DNA of 5,733 nt from an uncultured Nitrosomonadales bacterium (GCA_946481065.1 CAMLMA010000114.1:1-5733), one strand, 5' to 3'. Positions 1-4,811 are shown, numbered from the stretch's first letter. Notes: generated by a model from the sequence alone, not told the origin. Translations and numbers: made by a program.

Positions 1-213
1 AAACTGGTGATCATCAAGCACAACAAGACCTATCTCTCGGTCTATGCCCACAACAGCAATATTTTGGTGAAAGAGGGCCAGTTCGTCAGCCGCGGCCAGA
101 AGATCGCCGAGATGGGCAGCTCTGACGCCGACCGGGTGAAACTGCATTTCGAGATCCGCCAGCAAGGCAAGTCGGTCGATCCGGCCAAATACCTGGCTGG
201 CAATCCGGGCTGA
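1..213 (+). CDS. nlpD: NlpD-like LytM/M23-domain protein, C-terminal end (5' truncated by window edge)
   Basis: The reading frame is open from base 1 and stops at TGA 211-213, so only the last 70 residues are present. They form the end of a LytM (peptidase M23) domain: [13 protein letters not shown], then a [16 protein letters not shown] turn, then [19 protein letters not shown]. From recall, this matches the C-terminus of NlpD, an outer-membrane lipoprotein that activates the amidase AmiC at the division septum. In active M23 zinc peptidases the last motif is HxH. Here the first His is Lys (KLH), which fits a degenerate, non-catalytic activator. A GTG at position 7 is internal and is not a real start. 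No rpoS gene follows on this strand, although nlpD-rpoS is a common order in Gamma- and Betaproteobacteria. The lipoprotein signal and LysM domain cannot be seen, so a related M23 protein remains possible. Confidence 0.8.
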   Translation, partial: KLVIIKHNKTYLSVYAHNSNILVKEGQFVSRGQKIAEMGSSDADRVKLHFEIRQQGKSVDPAKYLAGNPG

Positions 214-221
214 TTCATTGC

Positions 222-250
222 TTGACTGACCGTGGCATCGCGATTAATTT
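222..250 (+). promoter_or_regulatory. Possible sigma-70 promoter for the 290-957 gene pair
   Basis: The 76-bp gap after the nlpD-like gene contains TTGACT (222-227, five of six matches to the -35 consensus), a 17-bp spacer, and TAATTT (245-250, only three of six matches to the -10). The region is more AT-rich than the flanking genes and lies 40 bp before the next start codon. The weak -10 makes this a tentative call. I see no clear intrinsic terminator for the nlpD-like gene in the gap, so read-through is also possible. Confidence 0.3.
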
Positions 251-289
251 AGCCGAGCGTTTAACCCAGCCGCAATACCCGAGGTCACT

Positions 290-616
290 ATGCAAAAGAA
301 CACCAAGCCGGATTCCCTGTTCGAAACGATCATGGCGACCTTTCGCATGGGCTTGTGCCTGCTCGGCATCATCGGGCTTTCGGTTGAAACCTTTCGTGAC
401 GAAGGCTGGCTGAAGCGCGCACTGGGCAAGCTGTTCACCTCCGACACGGTGCTCATCGCCATCCCGTTGATCTTCATCGGTCTTTTCCTCGTCAATCGCC
501 TGCTGTCGGCACCCACCAATGACAAGAACCGATGGATCGGCGACCTGCCGCTCTACCTGATGATGGGTATCGGCGCATTCTTCCTGTTCAAGCTCGTCAC
601 CACCGGCGGCTTCTGA
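290..616 (+). CDS. Small integral membrane protein of unknown function
   Basis: This encodes 108 residues that I do not recognise as a named family. The start is ATG 290, with GAGG at 281-284 and a 5-nt spacer; the stop is TGA 614-616. Hydrophobic stretches lie at about residues 15-32 (Met/Gly/Leu-rich, possibly amphipathic), 52-72 (a clear membrane span from VLIAIPL to LFLVNR) and 86-104 (LPLYLMMGIGAFFLFKLV). A charged segment at 36-47 (FRDEGWLKRALGK) and another at 77-82 separate them. Two or three inner-membrane helices are likely. There is no signal peptide, cysteine pair or catalytic motif; the single Cys is at residue 23. The 47-bp gap to the thioredoxin-like gene downstream, on the same strand and before a shared terminator, suggests one transcript. 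A role with that protein is inference only. Confidence 0.7.
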   Translation: MQKNTKPDSLFETIMATFRMGLCLLGIIGLSVETFRDEGWLKRALGKLFTSDTVLIAIPLIFIGLFLVNRLLSAPTNDKNRWIGDLPLYLMMGIGAFFLFKLVTTGGF

Positions 617-663
617 GTTCGCCCCAAGCTGAACCATTCGGGCACTCTCCGGCCCAATATTCC

Positions 664-957
664 ATGGAAGACCCTACGCTAGAACAACTTGGCGAACTGC
701 CTGGCCTCACGCTGCTGGAATTCGGCGCCGCCTGGTGCGGGCACTGCCAGGCTGCTCAGCCATTGATCGTCGAGGCCTTGGGCGCGCGGCCGGATATCCG
801 CCACATCAGGATCGAGGACGGCAAGGGCAAGCGCCTCGGCCGGCAGTTCAAGGTCAAGCTCTGGCCCAGCCTCATCCTGCTGAAGGATGGCGTAGAACTG
901 GGCCGGGTGGTGCGACCGCAAGACACCGAAGCACTGCGCAAGCTCTTGCCCGGATAG
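664..957 (+). CDS. Thioredoxin family protein with WCGHC active site
   Basis: This is a 97-residue cytoplasmic thioredoxin-fold protein, close to the minimal thioredoxin length. The strand LTLLEFGAAW leads into the redox motif WCGHC (Cys25 and Cys28). KLWPSLILLKDG follows, with the expected cis-proline at residue 68, then the final strand and helix (GRVVRPQDTEALRKLL). There is no signal peptide. The dipeptide GH between the cysteines is typical of protein disulfide isomerases and usually gives a more oxidising site than thioredoxin's GP. Whether it acts as a reductase, an isomerase or a dedicated partner cannot be told. I chose ATG 664 because the domain begins immediately after it; the frame stays open upstream to 532, but that stretch overlaps the preceding membrane-protein gene and lacks homology. 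No good Shine-Dalgarno precedes ATG 664, so translation may depend on the upstream gene. The stop is TAG 955-957, and a terminator follows at 980. Confidence 0.88.
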   Translation: MEDPTLEQLGELPGLTLLEFGAAWCGHCQAAQPLIVEALGARPDIRHIRIEDGKGKRLGRQFKVKLWPSLILLKDGVELGRVVRPQDTEALRKLLPG

Positions 958-979
958 ACCAGCCCGATATCCAGACAGC

Positions 980-1006
980 AAAAAAGCCGCTTGAAGCGGC
1001 TTTTTT
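980..1006. terminator. Bidirectional intrinsic terminator between two convergent thioredoxin-like genes
   Basis: Six A residues (980-985), the stem GCCGC (986-990), loop TTGAA, the stem GCGGC (996-1000) and six T residues (1001-1006) make a symmetric element, so a GC stem followed by a U tract forms in RNA from either strand. The stem can gain a sixth pair by closing the loop to three bases. It lies 22 bp past the plus-strand stop (957) and 21 bp past the minus-strand stop (1028), the expected place for convergent genes. Confidence 0.92.
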
Positions 1007-1027
1007 GTTTACACCTTGCGATACTGC

Positions 1028-1408
1028 TTAGTTGGATTGCTGGGCCTGTGCGTCCTGCTCTGCGTAGTAGTCACGCACCTGCTGCATATCAAAATCGCGC
1101 GCCCATTCAATCAGCTTGTCCAGCGCCGGGGCGCCAATCTCGCCTTGCTGGGCATGGATACCAGCCTGTTCGCGGATGATCAGGATGCCGGGGATCTTGC
1201 TCACTTCGAAATACTCGGCGATCTCTGGTTCGTCTTCGGTATTGACCATGCCGAACAGGATGTCCGGGTTCTTTTCCGCCGCAGCTTCGAACACTGGCGT
1301 AAAGGTCACGCATGGTTCGCACCATGGGGCCCAGAAATCGACGACCACGAACGGATTGTTCACGATCGTATCCTTGAAGTTGGCTTTGTTGAGATGGACG
1401 ACGGCCAT
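1028..1408 (-). CDS. Thioredoxin family protein with WCEPC active site
   Basis: This encodes 126 residues. The thioredoxin fold is clear: VVVDFWAPWCEPC at 21-33 (Cys30 and Cys33), the helix VFEAAAEKNPD, the strand ILFGMVNTEDE, and KIPGILIIRE with the cis-proline at residue 73. It differs from classical TrxA in having WCEPC instead of WCGPC, Gly after the cis-proline instead of Thr, and a polar C-terminal tail of about 25 residues rich in Asp, Gln and Ala. It is probably a cytoplasmic disulfide reductase or a thioredoxin-like partner; no signal peptide is present. ATG 1408 is preferred because AGGA at 1418-1421 lies 9 nt upstream and the domain starts at once; an extension to 1558 would run into the nitroreductase gene. 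It lies 55 bp after that gene on the same strand and may be co-transcribed with it or use its own promoter. Confidence 0.92.
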   Translation of the reverse strand: MAVVHLNKANFKDTIVNNPFVVVDFWAPWCEPCVTFTPVFEAAAEKNPDILFGMVNTEDEPEIAEYFEVSKIPGILIIREQAGIHAQQGEIGAPALDKLIEWARDFDMQQVRDYYAEQDAQAQQSN

Positions 1409-1417
1409 GTTGCTGAA

Positions 1418-1431
1418 TCCTGTTAATTGAA
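1418..1431 (-). repeat. 14-nt leader repeat, copy 1 (upstream of thioredoxin gene)
   Basis: The minus-strand sequence TTCAATTAACAGGA includes the AGGA ribosome site of the thioredoxin gene. It is identical to 3177-3190 in front of the Old Yellow Enzyme gene and lies 9 nt before the start codon here, against 7 nt there. Confidence 0.6.
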
Positions 1432-1442
1432 AAATAACGCTT

Positions 1443-1451
1443 ATTCTAGCA
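1443..1451 (-). promoter_or_regulatory. Possible extended -10 promoter for the WCEPC thioredoxin gene
   Basis: Read on the minus strand, the gap between the nitroreductase stop and the thioredoxin start contains TGCTAGAAT: a TAGAAT hexamer (1448-1443, five of six matches to TATAAT) preceded by the TGn of an extended -10. A start site about 7 bp downstream would leave a leader of roughly 30 nt carrying the AGGA ribosome site. No convincing -35 lies 16-18 bp upstream, which extended -10 promoters can tolerate. This would let the thioredoxin gene be expressed apart from the genes before it. Confidence 0.35.
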
Positions 1452-1463
1452 GATGATGCGCGA

Positions 1464-2063
1464 TCAGATGACGGGTTTGCCCCAGGCGCCGTCGAAGAAC
1501 AGCTCGCCCAACGGTCTGCGTGCACGCGGGGCCGTCTCGCGTTCCAGCGTCTCGCCACTGAGGGTCGCGATATCAGCCGGATGACCGACCGAGATCATCG
1601 CCATCAGGGCGTATTGCTCAGGAATGGCAAAGGTCGCACGCGTCTTGTCGGCATCGAAGCCGCCCATCTGGTGCGCCATCAGCCCCATCGCACTGGCCTG
1701 CAGGCAGAGGTTCTCGGCGGCAGCGCCCGTGTCGTACTGCCCCCAGCGATTCGGCTTGCCGTTGTGATTGAACAGGCTGTCGGCCGTCACCAGAAACAGC
1801 AGCGGGGCCTGCTGCACCCAGGCCTGATTACCCGGTACCAGGCAATCGAAAGCACGTTGCCAGCTGGCCAGGTCCGCATGCTTGTCCCAGACCATGAAAC
1901 GCCACGGTTGATCGCCATAACAGGAAGGTGCCCAGCGGGCGGCCTCCAGCAAGGCGATGGTCTGCTCGCGGCTGACGGGTTTGCTGGCGTCGTAGGCACG
2001 ACCGCTCCAGCGCTCGGCGATGACAGGGGCGATAGGCGCCTGGGTGATGGCAGGTTTATTCAA
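1464..2063 (-). CDS. Nitroreductase family FMN oxidoreductase (TTG start)
   Basis: This encodes 199 residues of the NAD(P)H:FMN nitroreductase fold, which reduces nitro groups, quinones or related electrophiles using bound FMN, usually as a cytoplasmic dimer. Visible motifs are ERWSGRAYD at about 17-25 (Arg/Ser phosphate contacts for FMN), WAPSCYGDQPWRF at 44-56 (the variant of the S-x-x-N-x-QPWRF flavin motif), GAAAENLCLQASAMGL at 113-128, ISVGHPAD at 157-164 and a C-terminal RRPLGELFFDGAWG. The length suits the compact members of the family. The N-terminus has no ATG. TTG at 2063 has AAAAGGA at 2077-2071 with a 7-nt spacer and is my choice. Another TTG at 2093 overlaps the upstream stop by 4 nt (TTGA) and adds 10 residues without a ribosome site. 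The substrate cannot be deduced. It lies 26 bp after the Old Yellow Enzyme gene, so the two are very likely one transcript. Confidence 0.9.
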   Translation of the reverse strand: MNKPAITQAPIAPVIAERWSGRAYDASKPVSREQTIALLEAARWAPSCYGDQPWRFMVWDKHADLASWQRAFDCLVPGNQAWVQQAPLLFLVTADSLFNHNGKPNRWGQYDTGAAAENLCLQASAMGLMAHQMGGFDADKTRATFAIPEQYALMAMISVGHPADIATLSGETLERETAPRARRPLGELFFDGAWGKPVI

Positions 2064-2070
2064 TGGGGTG

Positions 2071-2077
2071 TCCTTTT
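2071..2077 (-). promoter_or_regulatory. Ribosome binding site that decides the nitroreductase TTG start
   Basis: On the minus strand AAAAGGA (2077-2071) stands 7 nt before TTG 2063-2061. The competing in-frame TTG at 2093 has no purine-rich site upstream, so initiation at 2063 is favoured. Confidence 0.65.
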
Positions 2078-2089
2078 CTGAAAAATGGC

Positions 2090-3169
2090 TCAAGCAGACG
2101 CAAGCGTCGGGTAATCGATATAGCCCTTTTCACTGCCGCCGTAGAAGGAAGCCTGATCCGGGGTGTTGAGCGGTGCATCCTTGGCGAAGCGCTCGACCAG
2201 ATCGGGATTGGCGATGAATGGTACACCATAGGCGATGAGATCAGCCTTGCCTTCGGCGATGGCCGCGTTGCCGCGGGCCTTATCGTAACTCAGGTTGGCC
2301 ATGTAAGCGCCATTGAAATGCTTGCGCAACTCGACGAAATCGAATGGTGGCGTCGGGATGCCATGGGTGCCGCCCTCGACCACATGCAGGTAGGCCAGAT
2401 TGAACGGACTCAGTGCCGATGCGACATGGTTGAACAGCGCTTGTGGGTTGGAATCGCTGATATCGTTGAACGGATTGAGTGGCGAGATACGGACGCCCAC
2501 GCGGTCGGCGCCAGCGACACCGACGACGGCTTCGGTCACTTCGAGCAGCAGGCGGGTGCGGTTCTGCAGATCGCCGCCGTAACGATCGGTGCGCTTGTTG
2601 GTGCTGTCGCGCAGGAACTGGTCGAGCAGATAGCCGTTGGCGGCATGGATCTCGACACCGTCGAAACCTGCGGCGAGCGCGTTCTTGGTCGCCACGACAT
2701 ATTCGGCGACGATACCCGGCAGTTCATCGGTCTCCAGCGCGCGCGGCGTGACGAAATCCTGCAGGCCCTGGTAGGTGAAAGCCTGGCCAGCCGGCTTGAT
2801 GGCCGAAGGCGCGACCGGCAAGGTGTTGTTCGGCAACAGCGAGGGATGCGAGATACGGCCGACATGCCACAGTTGCAGGACGATCTTGCCGCCCTTCGCA
2901 TGCACGGCGTCGACCACTTTCTTCCAGCCGGCGACCTGGGCGTCGGTATGGATGCCCGGCGTGGCAGGATAACCATGCCCCATCTCGGAGATCGGCGTCG
3001 CCTCGGTGATGATGAGGCCGGCGCTGGCGCGCTGCGCGTAGTAGGTGACGTTCATGTCCTGCGGGACATTGCCCTCGCCTGCGCGGTTGCGGGTCAGCGG
3101 TGCCATGACGATGCGGTTGCTGAGGTCGATGCTGCCGATCTTGATGGGACTGAATAAATCGATTGCCAT
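2090..3169 (-). CDS. Old Yellow Enzyme family alkene reductase (XenB/NemA-type)
   Basis: This encodes 359 residues, full length for a class I Old Yellow Enzyme: a cytoplasmic FMN-dependent TIM barrel that uses NAD(P)H to reduce the activated C=C bond of enals, enones and maleimides, and in XenB/NemA also nitrate esters and nitroaromatics. Seen here: MAPLTR (22-27, with the Thr that tunes the flavin), RASAGLIITEAT (47-58), LQLWHVGRISHPS (98-110), the HAANGYLLDQFL motif with the substrate-binding His175/Asn178 pair and Tyr180, RTDRYGG (193-199), RVGVRISP (223-230) and YGVPFIANPDLVER (314-327) at the phosphate end, then SFYGG and GYIDYPTL. From recall it is closer to Pseudomonas XenB than to E. 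coli NemA, sharing GVPFIANPDL where NemA has GR. ATG 3169 has AGGAG with a 6-nt spacer. The physiological substrate is unknown. Confidence 0.95.
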   Translation of the reverse strand: MAIDLFSPIKIGSIDLSNRIVMAPLTRNRAGEGNVPQDMNVTYYAQRASAGLIITEATPISEMGHGYPATPGIHTDAQVAGWKKVVDAVHAKGGKIVLQLWHVGRISHPSLLPNNTLPVAPSAIKPAGQAFTYQGLQDFVTPRALETDELPGIVAEYVVATKNALAAGFDGVEIHAANGYLLDQFLRDSTNKRTDRYGGDLQNRTRLLLEVTEAVVGVAGADRVGVRISPLNPFNDISDSNPQALFNHVASALSPFNLAYLHVVEGGTHGIPTPPFDFVELRKHFNGAYMANLSYDKARGNAAIAEGKADLIAYGVPFIANPDLVERFAKDAPLNTPDQASFYGGSEKGYIDYPTLASA

Positions 3170-3176
3170 GTGGATC

Positions 3177-3190
3177 TCCTGTTAATTGAA
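3177..3190 (-). repeat. 14-nt leader repeat, copy 2 (upstream of Old Yellow Enzyme gene)
   Basis: TTCAATTAACAGGA on the minus strand is identical to 1418-1431 and supplies most of the AGGAG ribosome site. The identity ends exactly at both edges (C versus A on one side, G versus A on the other). Confidence 0.6.
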
Positions 3191-3194
3191 GCTG

Positions 3195-3207
3195 ATATGT
3201 GTTGAAT
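3195..3207. promoter_or_regulatory. Sequence resembling the lysR-pirin operator, upstream of the Old Yellow Enzyme gene
   Basis: The plus-strand sequence ATATGTGTTGAAT is close to the right part of the dyad at 4718-4734 (AATGTGTTTGAAT): the match ATGTGTTGAAT differs from ATGTGTTTGAAT by one missing T. It lies 26-38 bp before the Old Yellow Enzyme start codon. The left half of the dyad is not conserved, so this is at most a degenerate or half site. Confidence 0.25.
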
Positions 3208-3220
3208 CTGAAAAGTTTCT

Positions 3221-3243
3221 ACGCCGCGCCTGAAGCGCAGCGT
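3221..3243 (-). terminator. Weak hairpin terminator candidate after the yceI-family gene
   Basis: On the minus strand ACGCTGCGC (3243-3235), loop TTCAG, and GCGCGGCGT (3229-3221) form a 9-bp stem with one G-U pair. In plus-strand RNA that pair would be a C-A mismatch, so the hairpin favours the minus strand. It is followed by TAGAAACTTTT, a poor U tract, and lies 21 bp past the yceI-family stop. It could attenuate transcription into the Old Yellow Enzyme gene, but it is not a canonical terminator. Confidence 0.35.
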
Positions 3244-3264
3244 CGTCGGTGCTGATGCCCGCGG

Positions 3265-3840
3265 TCAAGGCTTGGCGCGCACACCTTCGATCAATAACGT
3301 GATCTCGATGTCGTCGCCTACTGGCGCGTTGGCCTTGAGCGGCCAGGTGAACCCATAATCGGAAGCGCGCAGGCTGGTCTTGGCCTCGAAACCAGAGCGG
3401 TAGCCGCCCCAGGGGTCGTTGCCGAACCCAAGCACCTTGAACGGGAAAGTGATCTCCTTGGTGACGCCATGCAGGGTCAGCTGACCAGTGATCGTGCCAG
3501 CGTCCTTGCCGGTGGCCACGACCTTCGTGCTGACGAAACGCATCTCGGCGAAATGGCCGACATCGAGGTACTCCTCTTTCTGGATGTGTTCGTCGCGCTT
3601 GGCGTGGCCGCTATTGACGCTTAGCAGGCTGATCGTCGCATCCACTTTGGAATTGGCGAGATCGTTGCGGTCGATGGCGAGTTCGCCACGGATATCGTTG
3701 AATGTACCGCTGGTCTTCGACGCCACGTGACGGATCGACCAATTGGCGAAGCTGTGTGCGCTGTCAATCTTGTAGCTCTCGACCTCGGCGTGGACATTCA
3801 GGCTCAGCAACAGGCTGAGCGCGATCATAATGGGTTTCAT
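3265..3840 (-). CDS. YceI family periplasmic isoprenoid/lipid-binding protein
   Basis: This encodes 191 residues, the same length as E. coli YceI as I recall it. Residues 1-18 form a Sec signal peptide (MKPIMIALSLLLSLNVHA, cleavage after VHA), so the mature protein should be periplasmic. The family marks are present: YKIDSAHSFANWSIRHV (23-39), SGTFNDIRGELAID (44-57), HIQKEEYLDVGHFAEMRFVS (85-104, the usual D-x-x-x-FP-x-x-F-x-S region), LHGVTKEITFPFKVLGFGNDPWGGYRSGFEA (123-153) and the final IEITLLIEGVRA strand. YceI proteins fold as lipocalin-like barrels, and structures have shown bound polyisoprenoid chains; the physiological role is unsettled. ATG 3840 has AAGGA with a 6-nt spacer and is followed directly by the signal peptide; the open frame upstream to 3948 is not needed. 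It is separated from the pirin gene by 123 bp containing a large palindrome. Confidence 0.94.
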   Translation of the reverse strand: MKPIMIALSLLLSLNVHAEVESYKIDSAHSFANWSIRHVASKTSGTFNDIRGELAIDRNDLANSKVDATISLLSVNSGHAKRDEHIQKEEYLDVGHFAEMRFVSTKVVATGKDAGTITGQLTLHGVTKEITFPFKVLGFGNDPWGGYRSGFEAKTSLRASDYGFTWPLKANAPVGDDIEITLLIEGVRAKP

Positions 3841-3926
3841 AATATTTCCTTGATTGATATAGATGGGGATGGAAGCCTGTGGTTCAAGTCTGCAACCGGA
3901 TTTCAGGCATCCCCCATCAACGGTTA

Positions 3927-3960
3927 TGAACCCTGACCATGCGCGCATGGTCAGGGTTCA
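3927..3960. repeat. 34-bp perfect palindrome between pirin and yceI-family genes
   Basis: Both 17-nt arms match exactly: TGAACCCTGACCATGCG (3927-3943) is the reverse complement of 3944-3960. It begins 3 bp after the pirin stop codon, where a 3' hairpin would be expected for minus-strand transcripts. The RNA would form a long stem with a small GC loop, but the next bases on the minus strand are TAACCGTTG, with no U tract. It may be a Rho-type or processing hairpin, an mRNA 3'-end stabiliser, or a dyad for a DNA-binding protein. Confidence 0.7.
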
Positions 3961-3963
3961 CGG

Positions 3964-4692
3964 TCAGTGGGTCTCGGCCAGCGGGCCGGCATCGGCGGGC
4001 AGGTCGAACAGCAGCACCTCGGCCTCTTCCAGCGCCTCGACCGTGATGGCGTCGAGCGCTTCGACCTTGGCCGCGTCACCGGCTTCCAGAAGGGCACCGT
4101 CCAGCGTTAGCCGGCCACGTGCGACCTGCAGATACAGATGACGCCCTGCCTCGATCGCATATTCCAGACGCTTGCCGGCGCAGATCACGCTGGCGTAGAG
4201 CGAGACGTCCTGGTTGATATGCAGCGAACCGCCGATGCCGCCGCGTGACGCGACGAGCTTCCAACGATCCTGCTTTTCAGCCGCGTCGAAATGCTTCTCT
4301 TCGTAGCCCGGCGTCAGGTTGTCGCGCTCAGGCAGCAGCCAGATCTGCAGCAGGTGGGCATCCTCGACGTCCGAAGCGTTGAACTCGCTGTGAACGATAC
4401 CGGTGCCAGCCGTCATGCGCTGCACATCGCCAGCCTTGATCACGGAACCGTTACCGAGGCTATCCTGGTGACGGATGGCGCCCTTCAGCATATAGGTGAC
4501 GATCTCCATGTCGCGGTGCGGATGCATGCCGAAACCTTGGGAGGCCGCGACCACGTCCTCATTGATGACGCGCAGTACCGAATACCCCATGTGCTCTGGG
4601 TCATAGTAGCGGGCGAACGAGAACGAATGATAGCTATCGAGCCAACCGTGGTTGGCGTGGCCGCGTTCTTCAGAGGGTCGTAATGTGATCAT
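3964..4692 (-). CDS. Pirin family bicupin (YhhW-like, putative quercetin 2,3-dioxygenase)
   Basis: This encodes 242 residues, about ten more than E. coli YhhW as I recall it. The N-terminal pirin cupin is clear: RGHANHGWLDSYHSFSFARYYDPEHMGYSVLRVINED, then GFGMHPHRDMEIVTYML, RHQDSLGN, and MTAGTGIVHSEFN. The four expected metal ligands are His57, His59, His101 and Glu103, the same numbers as in YhhW. The second cupin follows (about 135-235), ending EVLLFDLPAD. YhhW opens quercetin in vitro, but the natural substrates of bacterial pirins are mostly unknown; it is probably cytoplasmic. ATG 4692 has AAAGGAG at 7 nt spacing, a strong site, so the ORF extension to 4719 is discarded. It is divergent from the lysR gene across 113 bp. 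In E. coli the LysR gene yhaJ also neighbours a pirin gene, yhaK, but the metal ligands here match YhhW better than YhaK. Confidence 0.95.
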   Translation of the reverse strand: MITLRPSEERGHANHGWLDSYHSFSFARYYDPEHMGYSVLRVINEDVVAASQGFGMHPHRDMEIVTYMLKGAIRHQDSLGNGSVIKAGDVQRMTAGTGIVHSEFNASDVEDAHLLQIWLLPERDNLTPGYEEKHFDAAEKQDRWKLVASRGGIGGSLHINQDVSLYASVICAGKRLEYAIEAGRHLYLQVARGRLTLDGALLEAGDAAKVEALDAITVEALEEAEVLLFDLPADAGPLAETH

Positions 4693-4717
4693 GGTACAGC
4701 TCCTTTCCGGGTTCTGC

Positions 4718-4734
4718 ATTCAATGTGTTTGAAT
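4718..4734. promoter_or_regulatory. Putative LysR operator 1 in the lysR-pirin divergent region
   Basis: ATTCAATGTGTTTGAAT is a 17-bp dyad with 6-bp perfect arms (ATTCAA and TTGAAT) and a 5-bp centre. It contains the T-N11-A core typical of LysR-type regulators (T4720 to A4732). It lies 26-42 bp before the pirin start and touches the proposed -35 of lysR. Binding by the adjacent regulator is inference from the family's habit of binding divergent intergenic dyads. Confidence 0.6.
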
Positions 4735-4762
4735 GACATGAAGCATGTTAATCCTGTATAAA
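4733..4762 (+). promoter_or_regulatory. Putative sigma-70 promoter of the lysR gene
   Basis: ATGACA (4733-4738, five of six matches to TTGACA), an 18-bp spacer, and TATAAA (4757-4762, five of six matches to TATAAT). Transcription would start near 4769, giving a leader of about 37 nt. The -35 overlaps the end of the dyad 4718-4734, so a protein bound there could block or position RNA polymerase. No equally good promoter was found for the pirin gene; TTAACA on the minus strand (4750-4745) lacks a recognisable -10, as at many activator-dependent promoters. Confidence 0.55.
4736..4748. repeat. Small inverted repeat ACATG-AAG-CATGT
   Basis: Five-bp perfect arms around a 3-bp centre lie immediately after operator 1 and inside the proposed lysR promoter spacer. 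It may extend the regulator's contact region or may be chance; such a short dyad is not strong evidence alone. Confidence 0.3.
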
Positions 4763-4794
4763 GCAGATAAATAGCGAATTATTCTGCATATATC

Positions 4795-4811
4795 ATTCAA
4801 AAATTATGAAT
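4795..4811. promoter_or_regulatory. Putative LysR operator 2, overlapping the lysR start codon
   Basis: ATTCAAAAATTATGAAT is a second 17-bp dyad (arms ATTCA and TGAAT, 7-bp centre) with the same spacing as operator 1 and the same T-N11-A core (T4797 to A4809). Its right arm includes the ATG at 4806-4808. Two matching dyads in one 113-bp region suggest an autoregulatory site, although part of the right arm is constrained by coding sequence. Confidence 0.45.

Noticed and set aside
215..637. 140-codon minus-strand frame opposite the membrane-protein gene
   Set aside because: The product is rich in Gln, Glu, Asp, Ala and His with no recognisable domain. The opposite strand has a start codon with ribosome site and hydrophobic helices.
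1016..1426. 136-codon plus-strand frame over the WCEPC thioredoxin gene
   Set aside because: It is fully antisense to a gene with a clear thioredoxin fold and has no ribosome site or domain of its own.
1581..2081. 166-codon plus-strand frame over the nitroreductase gene
   Set aside because: It is antisense to a gene with conserved flavin-binding motifs, and its predicted protein has no recognisable features.
2150..2228. Val instead of Arg in the FMN phosphate motif of the Old Yellow Enzyme (GVPFIANPDL against GRDWIANPDL in NemA)
   Set aside because: From recall, Pseudomonas XenB also has GVPFIANPDL, so this is a subgroup trait and not a lost binding residue.
2063..3157. 364-codon open frame on the plus strand, almost exactly antisense to the Old Yellow Enzyme gene
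   Set aside because: The minus-strand frame has unmistakable Old Yellow Enzyme motifs throughout. The antisense frame shows no recognisable domain and is a by-product of high-GC codon use.
3881..3897. GGTT-N9-AACC dyad with a T-N11-A core upstream of the yceI-family gene
   Set aside because: The arms are only 4 bp and do not resemble the ATTCA/TGAAT dyads of the lysR-pirin region. T-N11-A alone is too common to count as a site.
3841..3926. Promoter for the yceI-family gene, for example TTGAAC (3887-3882) with TCTATA (3863-3858) on the minus strand
   Set aside because: The -10 matches only three of six bases, and better-looking TATATC is too far from the -35 and too near the ribosome site. 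I could not support a specific promoter.
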